From Lachnospiraceae bacterium (lineage in GTDB: Bacteria; Bacillota; Clostridia; Lachnospirales; Lachnospiraceae): DNA of 32,644 bases. Where the stretch lies: positions 1-32,644 of the forward strand of contig JAFUGT010000164.1 in assembly GCA_017469275.1 (NCBI GenBank), written 5' to 3'. A program made the position numbers and the translations under genes. The stretch's first letter is position 1; each line of letters opens with the position of its first letter. The notes beneath the pieces are model-generated. The model searched no databases. It saw nothing but the letters and a program-made list of their open reading frames with translations, and was not told the origin of the DNA. Shown in pieces: positions 16,762 to 25,320 of the stretch.

Positions 16762-16914
16762 CTATTTTGTAGTTTCCGTTGTCTCTGCAACAATCGACTC
16801 TGCTTCTTTTTTCTTCTTTGCAGACTTAATACCACACATAATTCCCGCAAGCGCAATAAGTCCTAATGCTACATACTTAATTAGATAGGTCACAAATTCA
16901 CTTAAAAATACCAT
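16762..16914 (-). CDS. 50-residue single-helix membrane peptide
   Basis: Short gene of 50 codons: an N-terminal hydrophobic helix (VFLSEFVTYLIKYVALGLIA, continuing LAGIMCGI) followed by a Lys/Glu-rich tail (KSAKKKKEAESIVAE) and a Thr-rich end. AAGGAG lies 7 bases before ATG 16914, and a promoter with a perfect TTGACA lies in the gap upstream, which together make it a convincing gene despite its size. Similar peptides (a helix, then a KK-rich tail) are, from memory, common beside housekeeping genes in Lachnospiraceae; no function is known. Its position between hisIE and alaS gives no functional hint. Confidence 0.75.
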   Translation of the reverse strand: MVFLSEFVTYLIKYVALGLIALAGIMCGIKSAKKKKEAESIVAETTETTK

Positions 16915-16984
16915 AATTATTCTCCTTATAATTTATTTGTCCGGAAAGTATCTGTCTAACTTATCAACAATATAAATATATTAT

Positions 16985-17012
16985 ATTTTACAGCATTATT
17001 ATTATTTGTCAA
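16985..17012 (-). promoter_or_regulatory. Promoter for the 50-residue peptide gene
   Basis: Minus strand: perfect -35 TTGACA (17007-17012), 16-base spacer, -10 TAAAAT (16985-16990). It lies just after the hisIE stop. Confidence 0.55.
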
Positions 17013-17028
17013 ATAAAAACCACAAAAT

Positions 17029-18318
17029 CTAGTGCCGGTTATCCAGTTCCTTCATTATATCTTCCCATGTAACACCACGTTCAACCATGAGCACCATACA
17101 GTGGTAGAGGAAATCAGAAATCTCATACTTTATCTCTTCCGGATCAGGATTTTTAGCAGCAATAACTATCTCTGTACACTCTTCACCGACTTTTTTGAGA
17201 ATCTTATCTATTCCCTTGTCAAAAAGATAATTTGTATATGAACCTTCTTTCGGATTATTCTTTCTGTCAACAATCGTATTATATACTTCGTTAAATACGG
17301 TTAACGGATTAGTGCTGTTATATTCTTTGCTTGCAAGTGGTGTAAAGAAACAGGTTCTGTTACCTGTGTGGCAGGCAACACCTATCTGAGAAACTTTTGC
17401 CAGAATCGTATCTTTGTCACAGTCAATTATAAGTTCTTTAACAAACTGGAAATGACTACTCTCCTCACCTTTCACCCAAAGTTTCCCGCGACTTCTTGAA
17501 AAATAAGTCATACGTCCGGTTTCAAGAGTTTTGTTATAAGATTCCTCATTCATATAAGCCATCATAAGCACTTCGCTCGTCTTATAATCCTGAACAATAC
17601 ACGGAATCAAACCATCTGAATTTAGTTTGAATTCACTAAATGGTACTGCGCTCTCAAAGGTATTGACAGGTATATTTTCCGCTTTTAATGCATGTTTTAC
17701 TGCCATACAATCGATATGACTACTGCCAGTATATAAAACTGCATCTGCATTAGTCGCTTTAACAAGTTCAGTTATGGTTGATGCATCATTGGAATCTGTG
17801 CTTATCATTATCGGAACATCTATACTTTGTCTGATATCTTTAATAATTTTCTCATTACCGGAAGCGTTACCAATCAACCATATATGTCCTGCTCCCATTT
17901 TGATTACCTTGATTGCAAACTCTTTAATATTGGAATCAGAAAGATTAATAGCCACTCCAATCTTATCACTACCGAACCGATCTGACATTTCTTTAACAAA
18001 ATTGATATCGTCAATTGCCGCTTTTCTCATATATACAAGATTTGCTCCGGCATAAAGCATCTTTTTAACATCCTCAAGACGCTTAACGCCACCATACGCT
18101 ATAAGAGGTACTTCGGCTTTCTTTTCTATAGCCTTGATTTCTTCTATAGCAGGTTCTTTTCCCGAATCCTCAGCAACCATATCCATGAAAGCTACTTCAT
18201 CCGCGCCCTCATTGGAATATGAATATGCTTTTATAGTGTAATCGTTGCCAAGATCTTTTTTGATAAGATCACGATTGTCAGAAACATTAACTTTTGTAAT
18301 TATTTTAACAAAACTCAT
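17029..18318 (-). CDS. hisIE: HisIE with N-terminal degenerate HisF-like domain
   Basis: A 429-residue trifunctional-looking protein of histidine synthesis. Residues 225-330 are phosphoribosyl-AMP cyclohydrolase (HisI): [20 protein letters not shown], the metal cluster DCDKD and zinc motif [11 protein letters not shown]. Residues 335-429 are phosphoribosyl-ATP pyrophosphatase (HisE): [15 protein letters not shown] and [14 protein letters not shown]. Residues 1-220 follow the HisF/HisA barrel ([43 protein letters not shown]), but both catalytic Asp positions of HisF are Asn (N11 in TKVNV, N125 in GVAINL), so this part is probably not a cyclase. The start is ATG 18318, with GGAGG 6-7 bases upstream; an in-frame ATG at 18372 lies inside hisB. 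It follows hisB after 22 bases. Confidence 0.93.
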   Translation of the reverse strand: MSFVKIITKVNVSDNRDLIKKDLGNDYTIKAYSYSNEGADEVAFMDMVAEDSGKEPAIEEIKAIEKKAEVPLIAYGGVKRLEDVKKMLYAGANLVYMRKAAIDDINFVKEMSDRFGSDKIGVAINLSDSNIKEFAIKVIKMGAGHIWLIGNASGNEKIIKDIRQSIDVPIMISTDSNDASTITELVKATNADAVLYTGSSHIDCMAVKHALKAENIPVNTFESAVPFSEFKLNSDGLIPCIVQDYKTSEVLMMAYMNEESYNKTLETGRMTYFSRSRGKLWVKGEESSHFQFVKELIIDCDKDTILAKVSQIGVACHTGNRTCFFTPLASKEYNSTNPLTVFNEVYNTIVDRKNNPKEGSYTNYLFDKGIDKILKKVGEECTEIVIAAKNPDPEEIKYEISDFLYHCMVLMVERGVTWEDIMKELDNRH

Positions 18319-18340
18319 AATAGACCTCCGTATATTCAAC

Positions 18341-18934
18341 TTATAATGTTCCCTTTGTAGAAAGTACTGCATCCTTCATTCGGGGATCAATCTGTGTAGC
18401 CTCATCCAATGCTTTCGCAAAGGCCTTAAATGCAGCCTCGATCAAATGATGATTGTTGCTTCCGTTAATCTGTTTGATATGAAGATTCATTCCTGACGAA
18501 TATGATACGGCATAGAAGAATTCTTTTACCATCTCTGTATCAAAATACCCCACCTGATCTACCGTAAAATCCATATCAAAGCATAGGTATGGCCTTCCCG
18601 AAAGATCAACGGCACACATAACCAACGTCTCGTCCATGGGAAGAAGTCTCTGTCCATATCTTTTTATGCCTTTCTTGTCACCAACAGCTTTCTTAATCGC
18701 TTCACCAAGGGCAATGCCTGTATCCTCAATAGTATGGTGAGAATCCACATATAGATCACCCTTTACAATGGCTTTTAGATCGAAGAAACCATGCTTTGCA
18801 AAAGAATTGAGCATATGGTCAAAAAAGCCTATTCCCGTATCAATCTTAGTCTGACCTGTTCCATCTATGTGTAACTCTAATTTAATGTCTGTTTCATTTG
18901 TCTTTCTTTCAATATACGCTATTCTTCCTGCCAT
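18341..18934 (-). CDS. hisB: Imidazoleglycerol-phosphate dehydratase
   Basis: Dehydrates imidazole-glycerol phosphate to imidazole-acetol phosphate in histidine synthesis; cytoplasmic, manganese-dependent 24-mer. The 197 residues match the single-function form. Metal-binding signatures are [17 protein letters not shown] and [17 protein letters not shown], and the N-terminal [19 protein letters not shown] is also typical. GAGG lies 7 bases before ATG 18934. It sits between hisD (160-base gap holding a possible 28-codon frame) and the HisIE fusion gene, as part of the his operon. Confidence 0.98.
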   Translation of the reverse strand: MAGRIAYIERKTNETDIKLELHIDGTGQTKIDTGIGFFDHMLNSFAKHGFFDLKAIVKGDLYVDSHHTIEDTGIALGEAIKKAVGDKKGIKRYGQRLLPMDETLVMCAVDLSGRPYLCFDMDFTVDQVGYFDTEMVKEFFYAVSYSSGMNLHIKQINGSNNHHLIEAAFKAFAKALDEATQIDPRMKDAVLSTKGTL

Positions 18935-18980
18935 AAATGTACCTCACTTTATGATAATTCATAATACATATTTTTGAATT

Positions 18981-19067
18981 TTAACTTGTATTTATTTTTT
19001 TATATTCCTTTTTAAGTCCTTCGCCGCCATCTTTATTCCACATAAAATCATAGTCACACCAAAGCAT
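18981..19067 (-). CDS. Possible 28-residue peptide in the hisD-hisB gap
   Basis: A 28-codon frame, MLWCDYDFMWNKDGGEGL and then KKEYKKINTS, starts 29 bases after the hisD stop. GGGAAG lies only 4 bases before the ATG, so the ribosome site is poor. The composition (WCDYDF, then a basic end) is not random-looking for AT-rich spacer, and the local sequence is more GC-rich than the rest of the gap. It may be a real small peptide, a remnant of a lost his-operon gene, or chance. No family recognised. Confidence 0.25.
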   Translation of the reverse strand: MLWCDYDFMWNKDGGEGLKKEYKKINTS

Positions 19068-19095
19068 TTTGCTTCCCTATAATCGTATGACATAC

Positions 19096-20385
19096 TTACT
19101 CGAACCTCACCTTAATGGAATTAGCATGTGCCGTCAACTGCTCACTGGTAGCAAAGTCTATGATATCCTGATGTATAGGCTCTAACGCTTCCTTTGAGTA
19201 ATAAATGATACTGCTCTTCTTAATGAAATCATCTACAGACAAAGGTGAGAAGAACTTAGCAGTTCCATTGGTAGGGAGCACATGATTAGGTCCTGCAAAA
19301 TAATCGCCTAGCGGTTCAGAACTATACTCACCAATAAAGATTGCTCCGGCATTTCTAACCTTCATCATAAGCTCAAACGGATTCCTTGTCACTATTTCAA
19401 GGTGCTCGGAAGCGATATCATTTACAGCCTCTACTGCTTCGTTCATATTATCACACACAAGAATGTATCCATAATTATCAAGGGACTTCTGTATGATTTC
19501 TCTCCTTGATAACTCTTTAACAAATCCGTCTATCTCCGCTGATACCTTATTGGCAAACTCCTCAGAGTCAGTTACAAGAATTGCAGATGCAAGTTCATCA
19601 TGCTCCGCCTGAGAGAGCAAGTCTGCAGCAATATATCTTGGATTGGCACTGTCATCAGCAAGCACCATAATTTCAGACGGACCCGCAATGGAGTCAATAC
19701 TTACATATCCATAAACCGCACGTTTTGCAAGAGCTACAAATATATTACCCGGACCAACGATCTTGTCCACTTTAGGTACAGATTCCGTACCAAATGCAAG
19801 AGCTGCAATAGCCTGAGCTCCTCCGGCCTTATATATCTCATCAACACCCGCTTCCTTTGCAGCCACTAACGTGGTGGCATATACTTTTCCTTCTGCATTA
19901 CAGGGAGTTGTCATCACAATATGATTAACTCCTGCCACTTTGGCAGGAACAATATTCATTAGAACTGAAGAAGGATATACCGCCTTACCTCCCGGCACAT
20001 ACACTCCCACATAATTAAGCGGTGTCACCTTCTGACCAAGCATCGTTCCATTTTCTTTGGTTGTAAACCATGAGTTCTGTTTCTGTAACTTGTGAAAATC
20101 TTTTATATTAACGAGAGCTTTTCTGATCACTTCAACCAGATGGGGGTCAACCTCTTTGTATGACTCTTCAATCTCCGCATCTGTAACCTTAACATTGCCT
20201 GCATTGATATCAGCCTTATCAAATTTCTTAGTATATTCAAATAATGCTTTGTCACCATTCTCTCTTACATTGTCAACAATCTCCTGCACTGTATCCTGAT
20301 ATTGGGTATAGTTATTGGGACTTCTCTTCAAGAGATCATTCAGAAGATTTTTCTTAGATTCTGCAGTTAATTTTACTATTCTCAT
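19096..20385 (-). CDS. hisD: Histidinol dehydrogenase
   Basis: NAD-dependent, zinc-containing enzyme for the last two oxidation steps of histidine synthesis (histidinol to histidine). The 429 residues match the family. Visible blocks include VGVYVPGGKAVYPSSVLMNI, KAGGAQAIAALAFGTESVPK, DKIVGPGNIFVALAKRAVYG, IAGPSEIMVLAD and GPNHVLPTNGTAKFFSPLSV. AAAGGA lies about 9 bases before ATG 20385; the in-frame ATG at 20412 has no good ribosome site. It follows the secreted BIG2 protein gene after 72 bases and precedes hisB. Confidence 0.98.
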   Translation of the reverse strand: MRIVKLTAESKKNLLNDLLKRSPNNYTQYQDTVQEIVDNVRENGDKALFEYTKKFDKADINAGNVKVTDAEIEESYKEVDPHLVEVIRKALVNIKDFHKLQKQNSWFTTKENGTMLGQKVTPLNYVGVYVPGGKAVYPSSVLMNIVPAKVAGVNHIVMTTPCNAEGKVYATTLVAAKEAGVDEIYKAGGAQAIAALAFGTESVPKVDKIVGPGNIFVALAKRAVYGYVSIDSIAGPSEIMVLADDSANPRYIAADLLSQAEHDELASAILVTDSEEFANKVSAEIDGFVKELSRREIIQKSLDNYGYILVCDNMNEAVEAVNDIASEHLEIVTRNPFELMMKVRNAGAIFIGEYSSEPLGDYFAGPNHVLPTNGTAKFFSPLSVDDFIKKSSIIYYSKEALEPIHQDIIDFATSEQLTAHANSIKVRFE

Positions 20386-20457
20386 TTTCAGTATTCCTTT
20401 CTGATGTATCAATCTTGTATAGTATTAATCATTTTCTTACTTTTATCGCACTACTAA

Positions 20458-21237
20458 TTACTGTCTGTCGTAATACGCCTTACCGGAACATATAAAATAC
20501 GTTCTTATATATCCATCCTGCGATAAAAACACTATCTCATTAGTCTCTTCAATGTAATATATGTGATCATTATCTTCAGCTTCAAGTTTATGTAATGCCT
20601 TAGAATTATTAATCACTTTATTGGCGCCTTTAAGATAATCCTCTTCAGTCTTATATCCCATCTCTGAACCATGTTTTTCAAAATGCTGTGTCAGGTAAGA
20701 TGCTTTTCTGAAAGAATATGTCTTTTCATTATTATTTTCTTCTTTTTTAGATTCCGTTGTTTTATCGGACATGGTTTTGGGTTTATCTGTATTATATGCA
20801 GATGAATTATCAGCGGCATTAACCGTAACTTTAATCACTCTAGTTAACTTTTTGCCCTTATTATTTCTTCCTTTTGTAGTCACCGTTATCTTAGTTGAGC
20901 CTTTTTTCACCCCGGTAATTATTAATTTCGATGTTTTTTTACTATATTTTACTTTTGCAATCTTTTTGTTTTTAACCTTATAACTTATCTTTTTGTTAGC
21001 ACTGCCAACTACATTCACCTTTATGGGAACTGTTTCAAAATTCCCGACATTTACCGTAACATTACTTATAGAAATCAGAGACTTTACATATCTTGCAGGC
21101 GCGGCATAGACGTTAAAATCCTGAAGCAGTATAACCATTGAAAACAAAAGCAATATAAACATATTAATACAACATAAATTAAATTTGCATATTATTCGCG
21201 AATCTTTTGATTTAAAAATGTCTATATCTTTCTTCAT
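20458..21237 (-). CDS. Secreted BIG2-domain protein with nuclease-toxin-like C-terminus
   Basis: Exported protein of 259 residues. A signal-type helix (about 22-40) leads to a likely cleavage near VYA-AP (45-46), a BIG2-type Ig-like domain (about 52-140, ending KKGSTKITVTTKGRNNKGKK), a charged low-complexity linker (142-172) and a compact C-terminal domain (173-259). The last domain has the ordered residues SFRKASYLTQHFEKHGSEMG (H185, H189), LHKLEAEDNDHIYYIEETNE and DGYIRTYFICSGKAYYDRQ. This layout recalls small RNase-type toxin domains of polymorphic toxins, but I cannot name the family. ATG 21237 is chosen because the in-frame ATG 21261 precedes the AGGAGG site. It lies between hisG and hisD with no immunity-like gene beside it. 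Confidence 0.82.
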   Translation of the reverse strand: MKKDIDIFKSKDSRIICKFNLCCINMFILLLFSMVILLQDFNVYAAPARYVKSLISISNVTVNVGNFETVPIKVNVVGSANKKISYKVKNKKIAKVKYSKKTSKLIITGVKKGSTKITVTTKGRNNKGKKLTRVIKVTVNAADNSSAYNTDKPKTMSDKTTESKKEENNNEKTYSFRKASYLTQHFEKHGSEMGYKTEEDYLKGANKVINNSKALHKLEAEDNDHIYYIEETNEIVFLSQDGYIRTYFICSGKAYYDRQ

Positions 21238-21261
21238 AACAATTGACACCTCCTGATTCAT

Positions 21262-21275
21262 ATTAACCGGTTAAT
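21262..21275. repeat. 14-bp perfect palindrome before the secreted BIG2 gene
   Basis: ATTAACCGGTTAAT, 25 bases upstream of ATG 21237 and just ahead of its ribosome site, inside the hisG-to-BIG2 gap. It could be a repressor site specific to this gene, but nothing else supports that. Confidence 0.35.
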
Positions 21276-21307
21276 CGTTATACCGTATATTATCTATTAT
21301 AATTGAT

Positions 21308-21955
21308 TCAGCTTTCATATAATAAATGTTTCAACTCTCTAACGATTTTCAATATTCTCTCCTGTTCCATCTTGAAGCTGACCTTATTAACAACCATACG
21401 ACAGGATAAAGGACAGATTTCTTCAAGCACTTCAAGACCATTTTCTTTAAGAGTTGTTCCTGTTTCGACAATATCCACAATCACATCTGACAAATTAACA
21501 ATAGGTGCTAATTCAACCGAACCGTTAAGTTTAACTATCTCCACTGTCTGATTTTTCTTGTTTCTGAAATAATTGGTGGCAATGTTCGGATATTTGCTTG
21601 CCACGCGGATTATCTCATTCTTGGTAAGTATTTCTTTAGCGGAAGCCGGACCGCAGACACACATACGGCATTTACCAAAACCAAGGTCCAACACTTCATA
21701 CAGATTATCTCTTTCTTCTTCCAAAATGGTATCAAGCCCAACAACTCCGATATCTGCAGCACCGTATTCAACATATGTAGGAACATCACCTGCTTTCGCC
21801 AGAAAGAAACGAAGTTTTAACTCTTCATTGGTAAATATAAGTTTTCTTGTGTCAGGATCTTTCATCTCCTCACAGGTTATTCCAATCTGCTCAAGATATG
21901 AAAGTGTTTTCTTTGCAAGTCTGCCCTTTGCAAGAGCAAATGTTATATATCTCAT
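21308..21955 (-). CDS. hisG: ATP phosphoribosyltransferase, short form
   Basis: First, committed step of histidine synthesis: condenses ATP and PRPP. The 215 residues lack the C-terminal regulatory domain, so this is the short HisG that works in a hetero-octamer with HisZ, encoded just upstream. Signatures: ALAKGRLAKKTLSYLEQIGI, the GAADIGVVGLD block, LNGSVELAPIVNLSDVIVDI and VETGTTLKENGL (PRPP-binding region). GAGG lies about 9 bases before ATG 21955; the in-frame ATG 21991 is not supported by a ribosome site. Feedback inhibition by histidine would act through HisZ. Confidence 0.97.
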   Translation of the reverse strand: MRYITFALAKGRLAKKTLSYLEQIGITCEEMKDPDTRKLIFTNEELKLRFFLAKAGDVPTYVEYGAADIGVVGLDTILEEERDNLYEVLDLGFGKCRMCVCGPASAKEILTKNEIIRVASKYPNIATNYFRNKKNQTVEIVKLNGSVELAPIVNLSDVIVDIVETGTTLKENGLEVLEEICPLSCRMVVNKVSFKMEQERILKIVRELKHLLYES

Positions 21956-22043
21956 GTTAAATTCCTCATTTTCTATATCATTTATTCCCAAGGTAAGACA
22001 CTTCCTGTCCGTCCCTTATCTTTTCAATCTTCAATAATACAAT

Positions 22044-23300
22044 CTATAAATTGATATCGGAAATAAGCATTCCGTTAACATCTCCATTAATCAGGTCATA
22101 TACATCCACATCTTTATCTGATGTCAGGTAGAACATTCCGGAAAAATGATTCTTCTTACCATACTCTGCGTAATCGGAAACCTCTTTCTTCTTAGACTTT
22201 CTGATAAGCTCCACCTTGCGTTCTGATTTTCTCATGTAATTAGCAAGCTCTATAGCGGCTTTCTGTTGTTCTATATTATATAAAATGATACTTCCTGCAT
22301 TATCAATATCTATCTCTATCTTTTGTCTGGTAATCGCCATCATAAGATCATCAATATAGAATGCGAAACCAATAGCCGGAGCATCTTTCCCGTACTTGTC
22401 AAGAAGGTTGTTATATCGACCGCCCTTGACAACAGCATCTCCGGTTCCAAAGGTATATCCACGGAAAATGATTCCTGTATAATACTCATAACGACTAAGA
22501 AGCGAAAAATCAAAGCATACATACTGCTCATAACCCGAATAGGAAAGTGCCTTATATACCTTTTCGAGACGTTCAATGGCATTGCTTGATATCTCGTTAG
22601 TCGCAAGCTCCTTAGCTCTTCCCAACATATCATATCCACCAAAAAGCTGGTCAAAAGAAAGCAATACTTTCTTTACCTTCTCAGGCATATCCATGTCCTT
22701 TATAAGCATTTCAAGGGCAAAGAAATTGCGATTATGTATATATTTCCTTATCTCATCTTCCGTTTCCCTATCTAAATGAGCGTCCTCGATAATACCTTTG
22801 AAAAACTCGACCTCGCCAATCTCTATCTGAAATTCAGTAAGACCTGATGCTTTAAAGCAATCAATCGCTGTTGCTATGACCTCAGCATCTGCGGCAGAGG
22901 AATCGTCATTAATAAGTTCACACCCTATCTGTGTTATCTCATTTAACTTACCCTGATGTCCTCTCGTATTAAAGAAAGTTTTTCCCTGATAGCAAAGACG
23001 TATGGGGAAATTCTCATCTGTATAATACTTTGCTACACATCTTGCAATTCCCGGTGTGATATCAGGTCTTAAAACAAGGGTATTGTTCTCCCTGTCAAAA
23101 AACTTATACATATCATTCGAATTTGCAGAACCTTTGTCCTGATTATATATATCAAAAAATTCAAAGGTAGGTGTCTCTATATCATTGTAGCTATGAAGAG
23201 ATAATACATGATGTAGTTTATCTAAAACTTTTAATTTTTTCTTACATTCATCATCATATATGTCTCTGACTCCTTCGGGAGTGTGCAGCAGTTTTTCCAT
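22044..23300 (-). CDS. hisZ: ATP phosphoribosyltransferase regulatory subunit
   Basis: HisZ, a class II histidyl-tRNA synthetase paralogue that cannot charge tRNA but activates short HisG and carries the histidine-feedback site. The 418 residues start MEKLLHTPEGVRDIYDDECK, with the core blocks TPTFEFFDIYNQ, FFDRENNTLVLRPDITPGIA and DAVVKGGRYNNLLDKYG. The C-terminal part is short and lacks a recognisable HisRS anticodon-binding domain, supporting HisZ over HisS. GAGGAG lies about 8 bases before ATG 23300; an in-frame start at 23399 would add 33 residues unlike the family. The neighbour hisG in its short form confirms the assignment. Confidence 0.95.
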   Translation of the reverse strand: MEKLLHTPEGVRDIYDDECKKKLKVLDKLHHVLSLHSYNDIETPTFEFFDIYNQDKGSANSNDMYKFFDRENNTLVLRPDITPGIARCVAKYYTDENFPIRLCYQGKTFFNTRGHQGKLNEITQIGCELINDDSSAADAEVIATAIDCFKASGLTEFQIEIGEVEFFKGIIEDAHLDRETEDEIRKYIHNRNFFALEMLIKDMDMPEKVKKVLLSFDQLFGGYDMLGRAKELATNEISSNAIERLEKVYKALSYSGYEQYVCFDFSLLSRYEYYTGIIFRGYTFGTGDAVVKGGRYNNLLDKYGKDAPAIGFAFYIDDLMMAITRQKIEIDIDNAGSIILYNIEQQKAAIELANYMRKSERKVELIRKSKKKEVSDYAEYGKKNHFSGMFYLTSDKDVDVYDLINGDVNGMLISDINL

Positions 23301-23413
23301 TATTGTTTCTCCTCGTCTTACCCGTCTTCTATCTATACAATCACTTATATCGTTATTCGAAATATTATTTATCAATAAACTTATACTATCATTAATCATT
23401 AACAGTTAATTTA

Positions 23414-24508
23414 TCATTCCGCGCTCTTATACTTTGCAATATGCTTATTGATAAGCTCCTGATCTTCAAAATAATTGATTCTCATGGCATTCTTGACATC
23501 CGCCAAAGTCTTGGCTGCAACCTCTCTTGCTTCCTCGCTGCCTTTCTTTAACACATCATATACATAAGCAATATCCTTCTCATACTCGTGACGTCGTTTT
23601 CTGATAGGCTCTAATTCCTCATCAAGAACATTGATAAGGAACTTCTTGACCTTCACATCTCCAAGACCGCCACGTTGATAATGCTCTTTAAGCTCATCAA
23701 GATTCTTGTATTCAGGTAAGTATCTTTCAAATTGCTCCTCTTTACAAAATGCATCAAGATAGGTAAAGACCATATTACCCTCAATCTGTCCCGGGTCTGA
23801 AACCTGAATATGATTAGGGTCTGTATACATCTTGCGCATAATGGCATTCTTAACTGTCTCAGCGTCATCAGATAAGTAAATGCAGTTTCCAAGGGATTTG
23901 CTCATCTTTGCTTTACCGTCAATACCGGGCAATCTCATACAAGCCTTGTTGTCCGGAAGAAGAATCTCCGGGTCTGTTAATGCTTCTCCATATACAGTGT
24001 TAAATTTATGTACTATTTCCTTTGTCTGTTCTATCATAGGCATCTGATCTTCTCCTACCGGAACAGTTGTCGCCTGAAATGCTGTTATATCAGCAGCCTG
24101 ACTTATGGGATATGTAAAAAATCCAACAGGAATACTTGCCTCAAAATTACGCATCTGAATCTCGCTCTTTACCGTTGGATTTCTCTGTAATCTTGAAACA
24201 GTAACAAGATTCATATAATAAAATGAAAGTTCTGTAAGTTCCGGAATCTGTGACTGGATAAGTATTGTTGACTTTGCAGGATCAATTCCGCATGCAAGAT
24301 AGTCAAGAGCTACCTCTATAATATTCTCTCTTATTTTGTCAGGATTATCAGCATTATCCGTAAGTGCCTGTGCATCTGCTATCATAATGAATATCTTGTC
24401 ATATTCCCCGGAATTCTGCAACTCAACACGTCTTTTCAAAGAGCCGACATAATGTCCTATATGAAGTTTTCCTGTTGGTCTGTCACCTGTAAGTATTATT
24501 TTTGCCAT
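23414..24508 (-). CDS. trpS: Tryptophan-tRNA ligase
   Basis: Charges tRNA-Trp; cytoplasmic, class I. The 364 residues carry the HIGH motif (H16-I-G-H19 in [13 protein letters not shown]) and a perfect KMSKS loop (201-205), plus [20 protein letters not shown], typical for TrpRS. GAGGAG lies 8 bases before ATG 24508. It is placed between an O-acetyltransferase gene and hisZ; the 113-base gap to hisZ has no clear terminator, so trpS and the his genes may share a transcript. No T-box motif is visible in the 66-base gap upstream of trpS. Confidence 0.97.
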   Translation of the reverse strand: MAKIILTGDRPTGKLHIGHYVGSLKRRVELQNSGEYDKIFIMIADAQALTDNADNPDKIRENIIEVALDYLACGIDPAKSTILIQSQIPELTELSFYYMNLVTVSRLQRNPTVKSEIQMRNFEASIPVGFFTYPISQAADITAFQATTVPVGEDQMPMIEQTKEIVHKFNTVYGEALTDPEILLPDNKACMRLPGIDGKAKMSKSLGNCIYLSDDAETVKNAIMRKMYTDPNHIQVSDPGQIEGNMVFTYLDAFCKEEQFERYLPEYKNLDELKEHYQRGGLGDVKVKKFLINVLDEELEPIRKRRHEYEKDIAYVYDVLKKGSEEAREVAAKTLADVKNAMRINYFEDQELINKHIAKYKSAE

Positions 24509-24574
24509 TTTCTAATCTCCTCTTATATACTACTACTGTTTATAATAAAAACCTGACATACAAGTGCTTATATA

Positions 24575-25168
24575 TCAGTTATTACATATGGGGTACTTGT
24601 ACTTATCCTTCTCGGTAATCTTTCTGATTACTCTGCAGGGATTGCCTGCGGCAACCACACCATCGGGGATATCCTTATTAACCACACTGCCTGCACCGAT
24701 TATAACATCACTTCCTATGGTAACTCCCGGAAGAACCGAAACATTTGTACCAAACCATACACTATCACCTACAGTAATCGGAAGCGCAATCTCTAACCCC
24801 TTGTTTCTCTGTTCACTGTCAAGAGCATGTCCTGCAGTCGAAAACACACAATTCGGTGCTATGAATACATTATCACCAAAAGTGACCTTACCGCCATCTA
24901 AGATAGTTACGTTATGATTAGTATAGAAATTCTCTCCCACACTTATATTAAAGCCATAATCGCAATAAAAAGGTGCCGTTATTACAATATTGCCTTTGAT
25001 ATTACCTATGATCTTTTTTAACAGCTCCTGCTGCTTATCAAACTCAGAAGGTTTACACATATTAAATTCATAACATAAATCAGCACACTCTGTTCTTTTT
25101 TTAGCAAGTTCTTCATCATAATTTGCGTCATATAAGAAGCCCTTTTGCATCTTTTCATATTCTGTCAT
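24575..25168 (-). CDS. Sugar O-acetyltransferase (maltose/galactoside acetyltransferase-like)
   Basis: Acetyl-CoA-dependent O-acetyltransferase of the left-handed beta-helix family, 197 residues, cytoplasmic. The N-terminal segment MTEYEKMQKGFLYDANYDEE matches the maltose acetyltransferase N-domain. The hexapeptide-repeat region contains APFYCDYGFNISVGENFYTN, HNVTILDGGKVTFGDNVFIA, the catalytic His in FSTAGHALDSEQR, and GAGSVVNKDIPDGVVAAGNP. The start is ATG 25168 with GAGG 8 bases upstream; an in-frame ATG at 25222 lies before that site. It has a strong promoter and follows the recU terminator, so it heads the transcript that continues to trpS. The sugar acceptor cannot be told. Confidence 0.92.
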   Translation of the reverse strand: MTEYEKMQKGFLYDANYDEELAKKRTECADLCYEFNMCKPSEFDKQQELLKKIIGNIKGNIVITAPFYCDYGFNISVGENFYTNHNVTILDGGKVTFGDNVFIAPNCVFSTAGHALDSEQRNKGLEIALPITVGDSVWFGTNVSVLPGVTIGSDVIIGAGSVVNKDIPDGVVAAGNPCRVIRKITEKDKYKYPICNN

Positions 25169-25245
25169 AATGAAAACCTCTTTTATCAATCTATTCTGCA
25201 GAGTTATTTTCCAAAAGCTCAATTTTCACTCTAACTCAAAGTAAT

Positions 25246-25274
25246 AGTATATATCAATAATGAAGCAGTTTCAA
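25246..25274 (-). promoter_or_regulatory. Promoter for the acetyltransferase (and probably trpS-his)
   Basis: Minus strand: -35 TTGAAA (25269-25274), 17-base spacer, -10 TATACT (25246-25251), about 75 bases before ATG 25168 and directly after the recU terminator. Confidence 0.6.
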
Positions 25275-25276
25275 GT

Positions 25277-25307
25277 AAAAAAGTGTCCATTCTTAATCAC
25301 GGACACT
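25277..25307 (-). terminator. Intrinsic terminator after recU
   Basis: Stem AGTGTCC/GGACACT (25282-25288 and 25301-25307, 7 bp, 12-base loop) followed on the minus strand by six T (25277-25282, overlapping the last pair), 13 bases after the recU stop. Confidence 0.7.
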
Positions 25308-25320
25308 CTATAATTACAAA

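Noticed and set aside
17010-17045. Terminator overlapping the hisIE stop codon
   Set aside because: A T-rich stretch follows the stop, but the only possible stem (CAC/GTG plus AAC/GTT) is short and bulged; not convincing.
22340-22654. 104-codon minus-strand frame within hisZ
   Set aside because: Overlaps a conserved part of hisZ in another frame, with no ribosome site and no recognisable domain.
23301-23399. Extended N-terminus of HisZ from the ATG at 23399
   Set aside because: The extra 33 residues do not resemble HisZ, and GAGGAG is placed correctly for ATG 23300.
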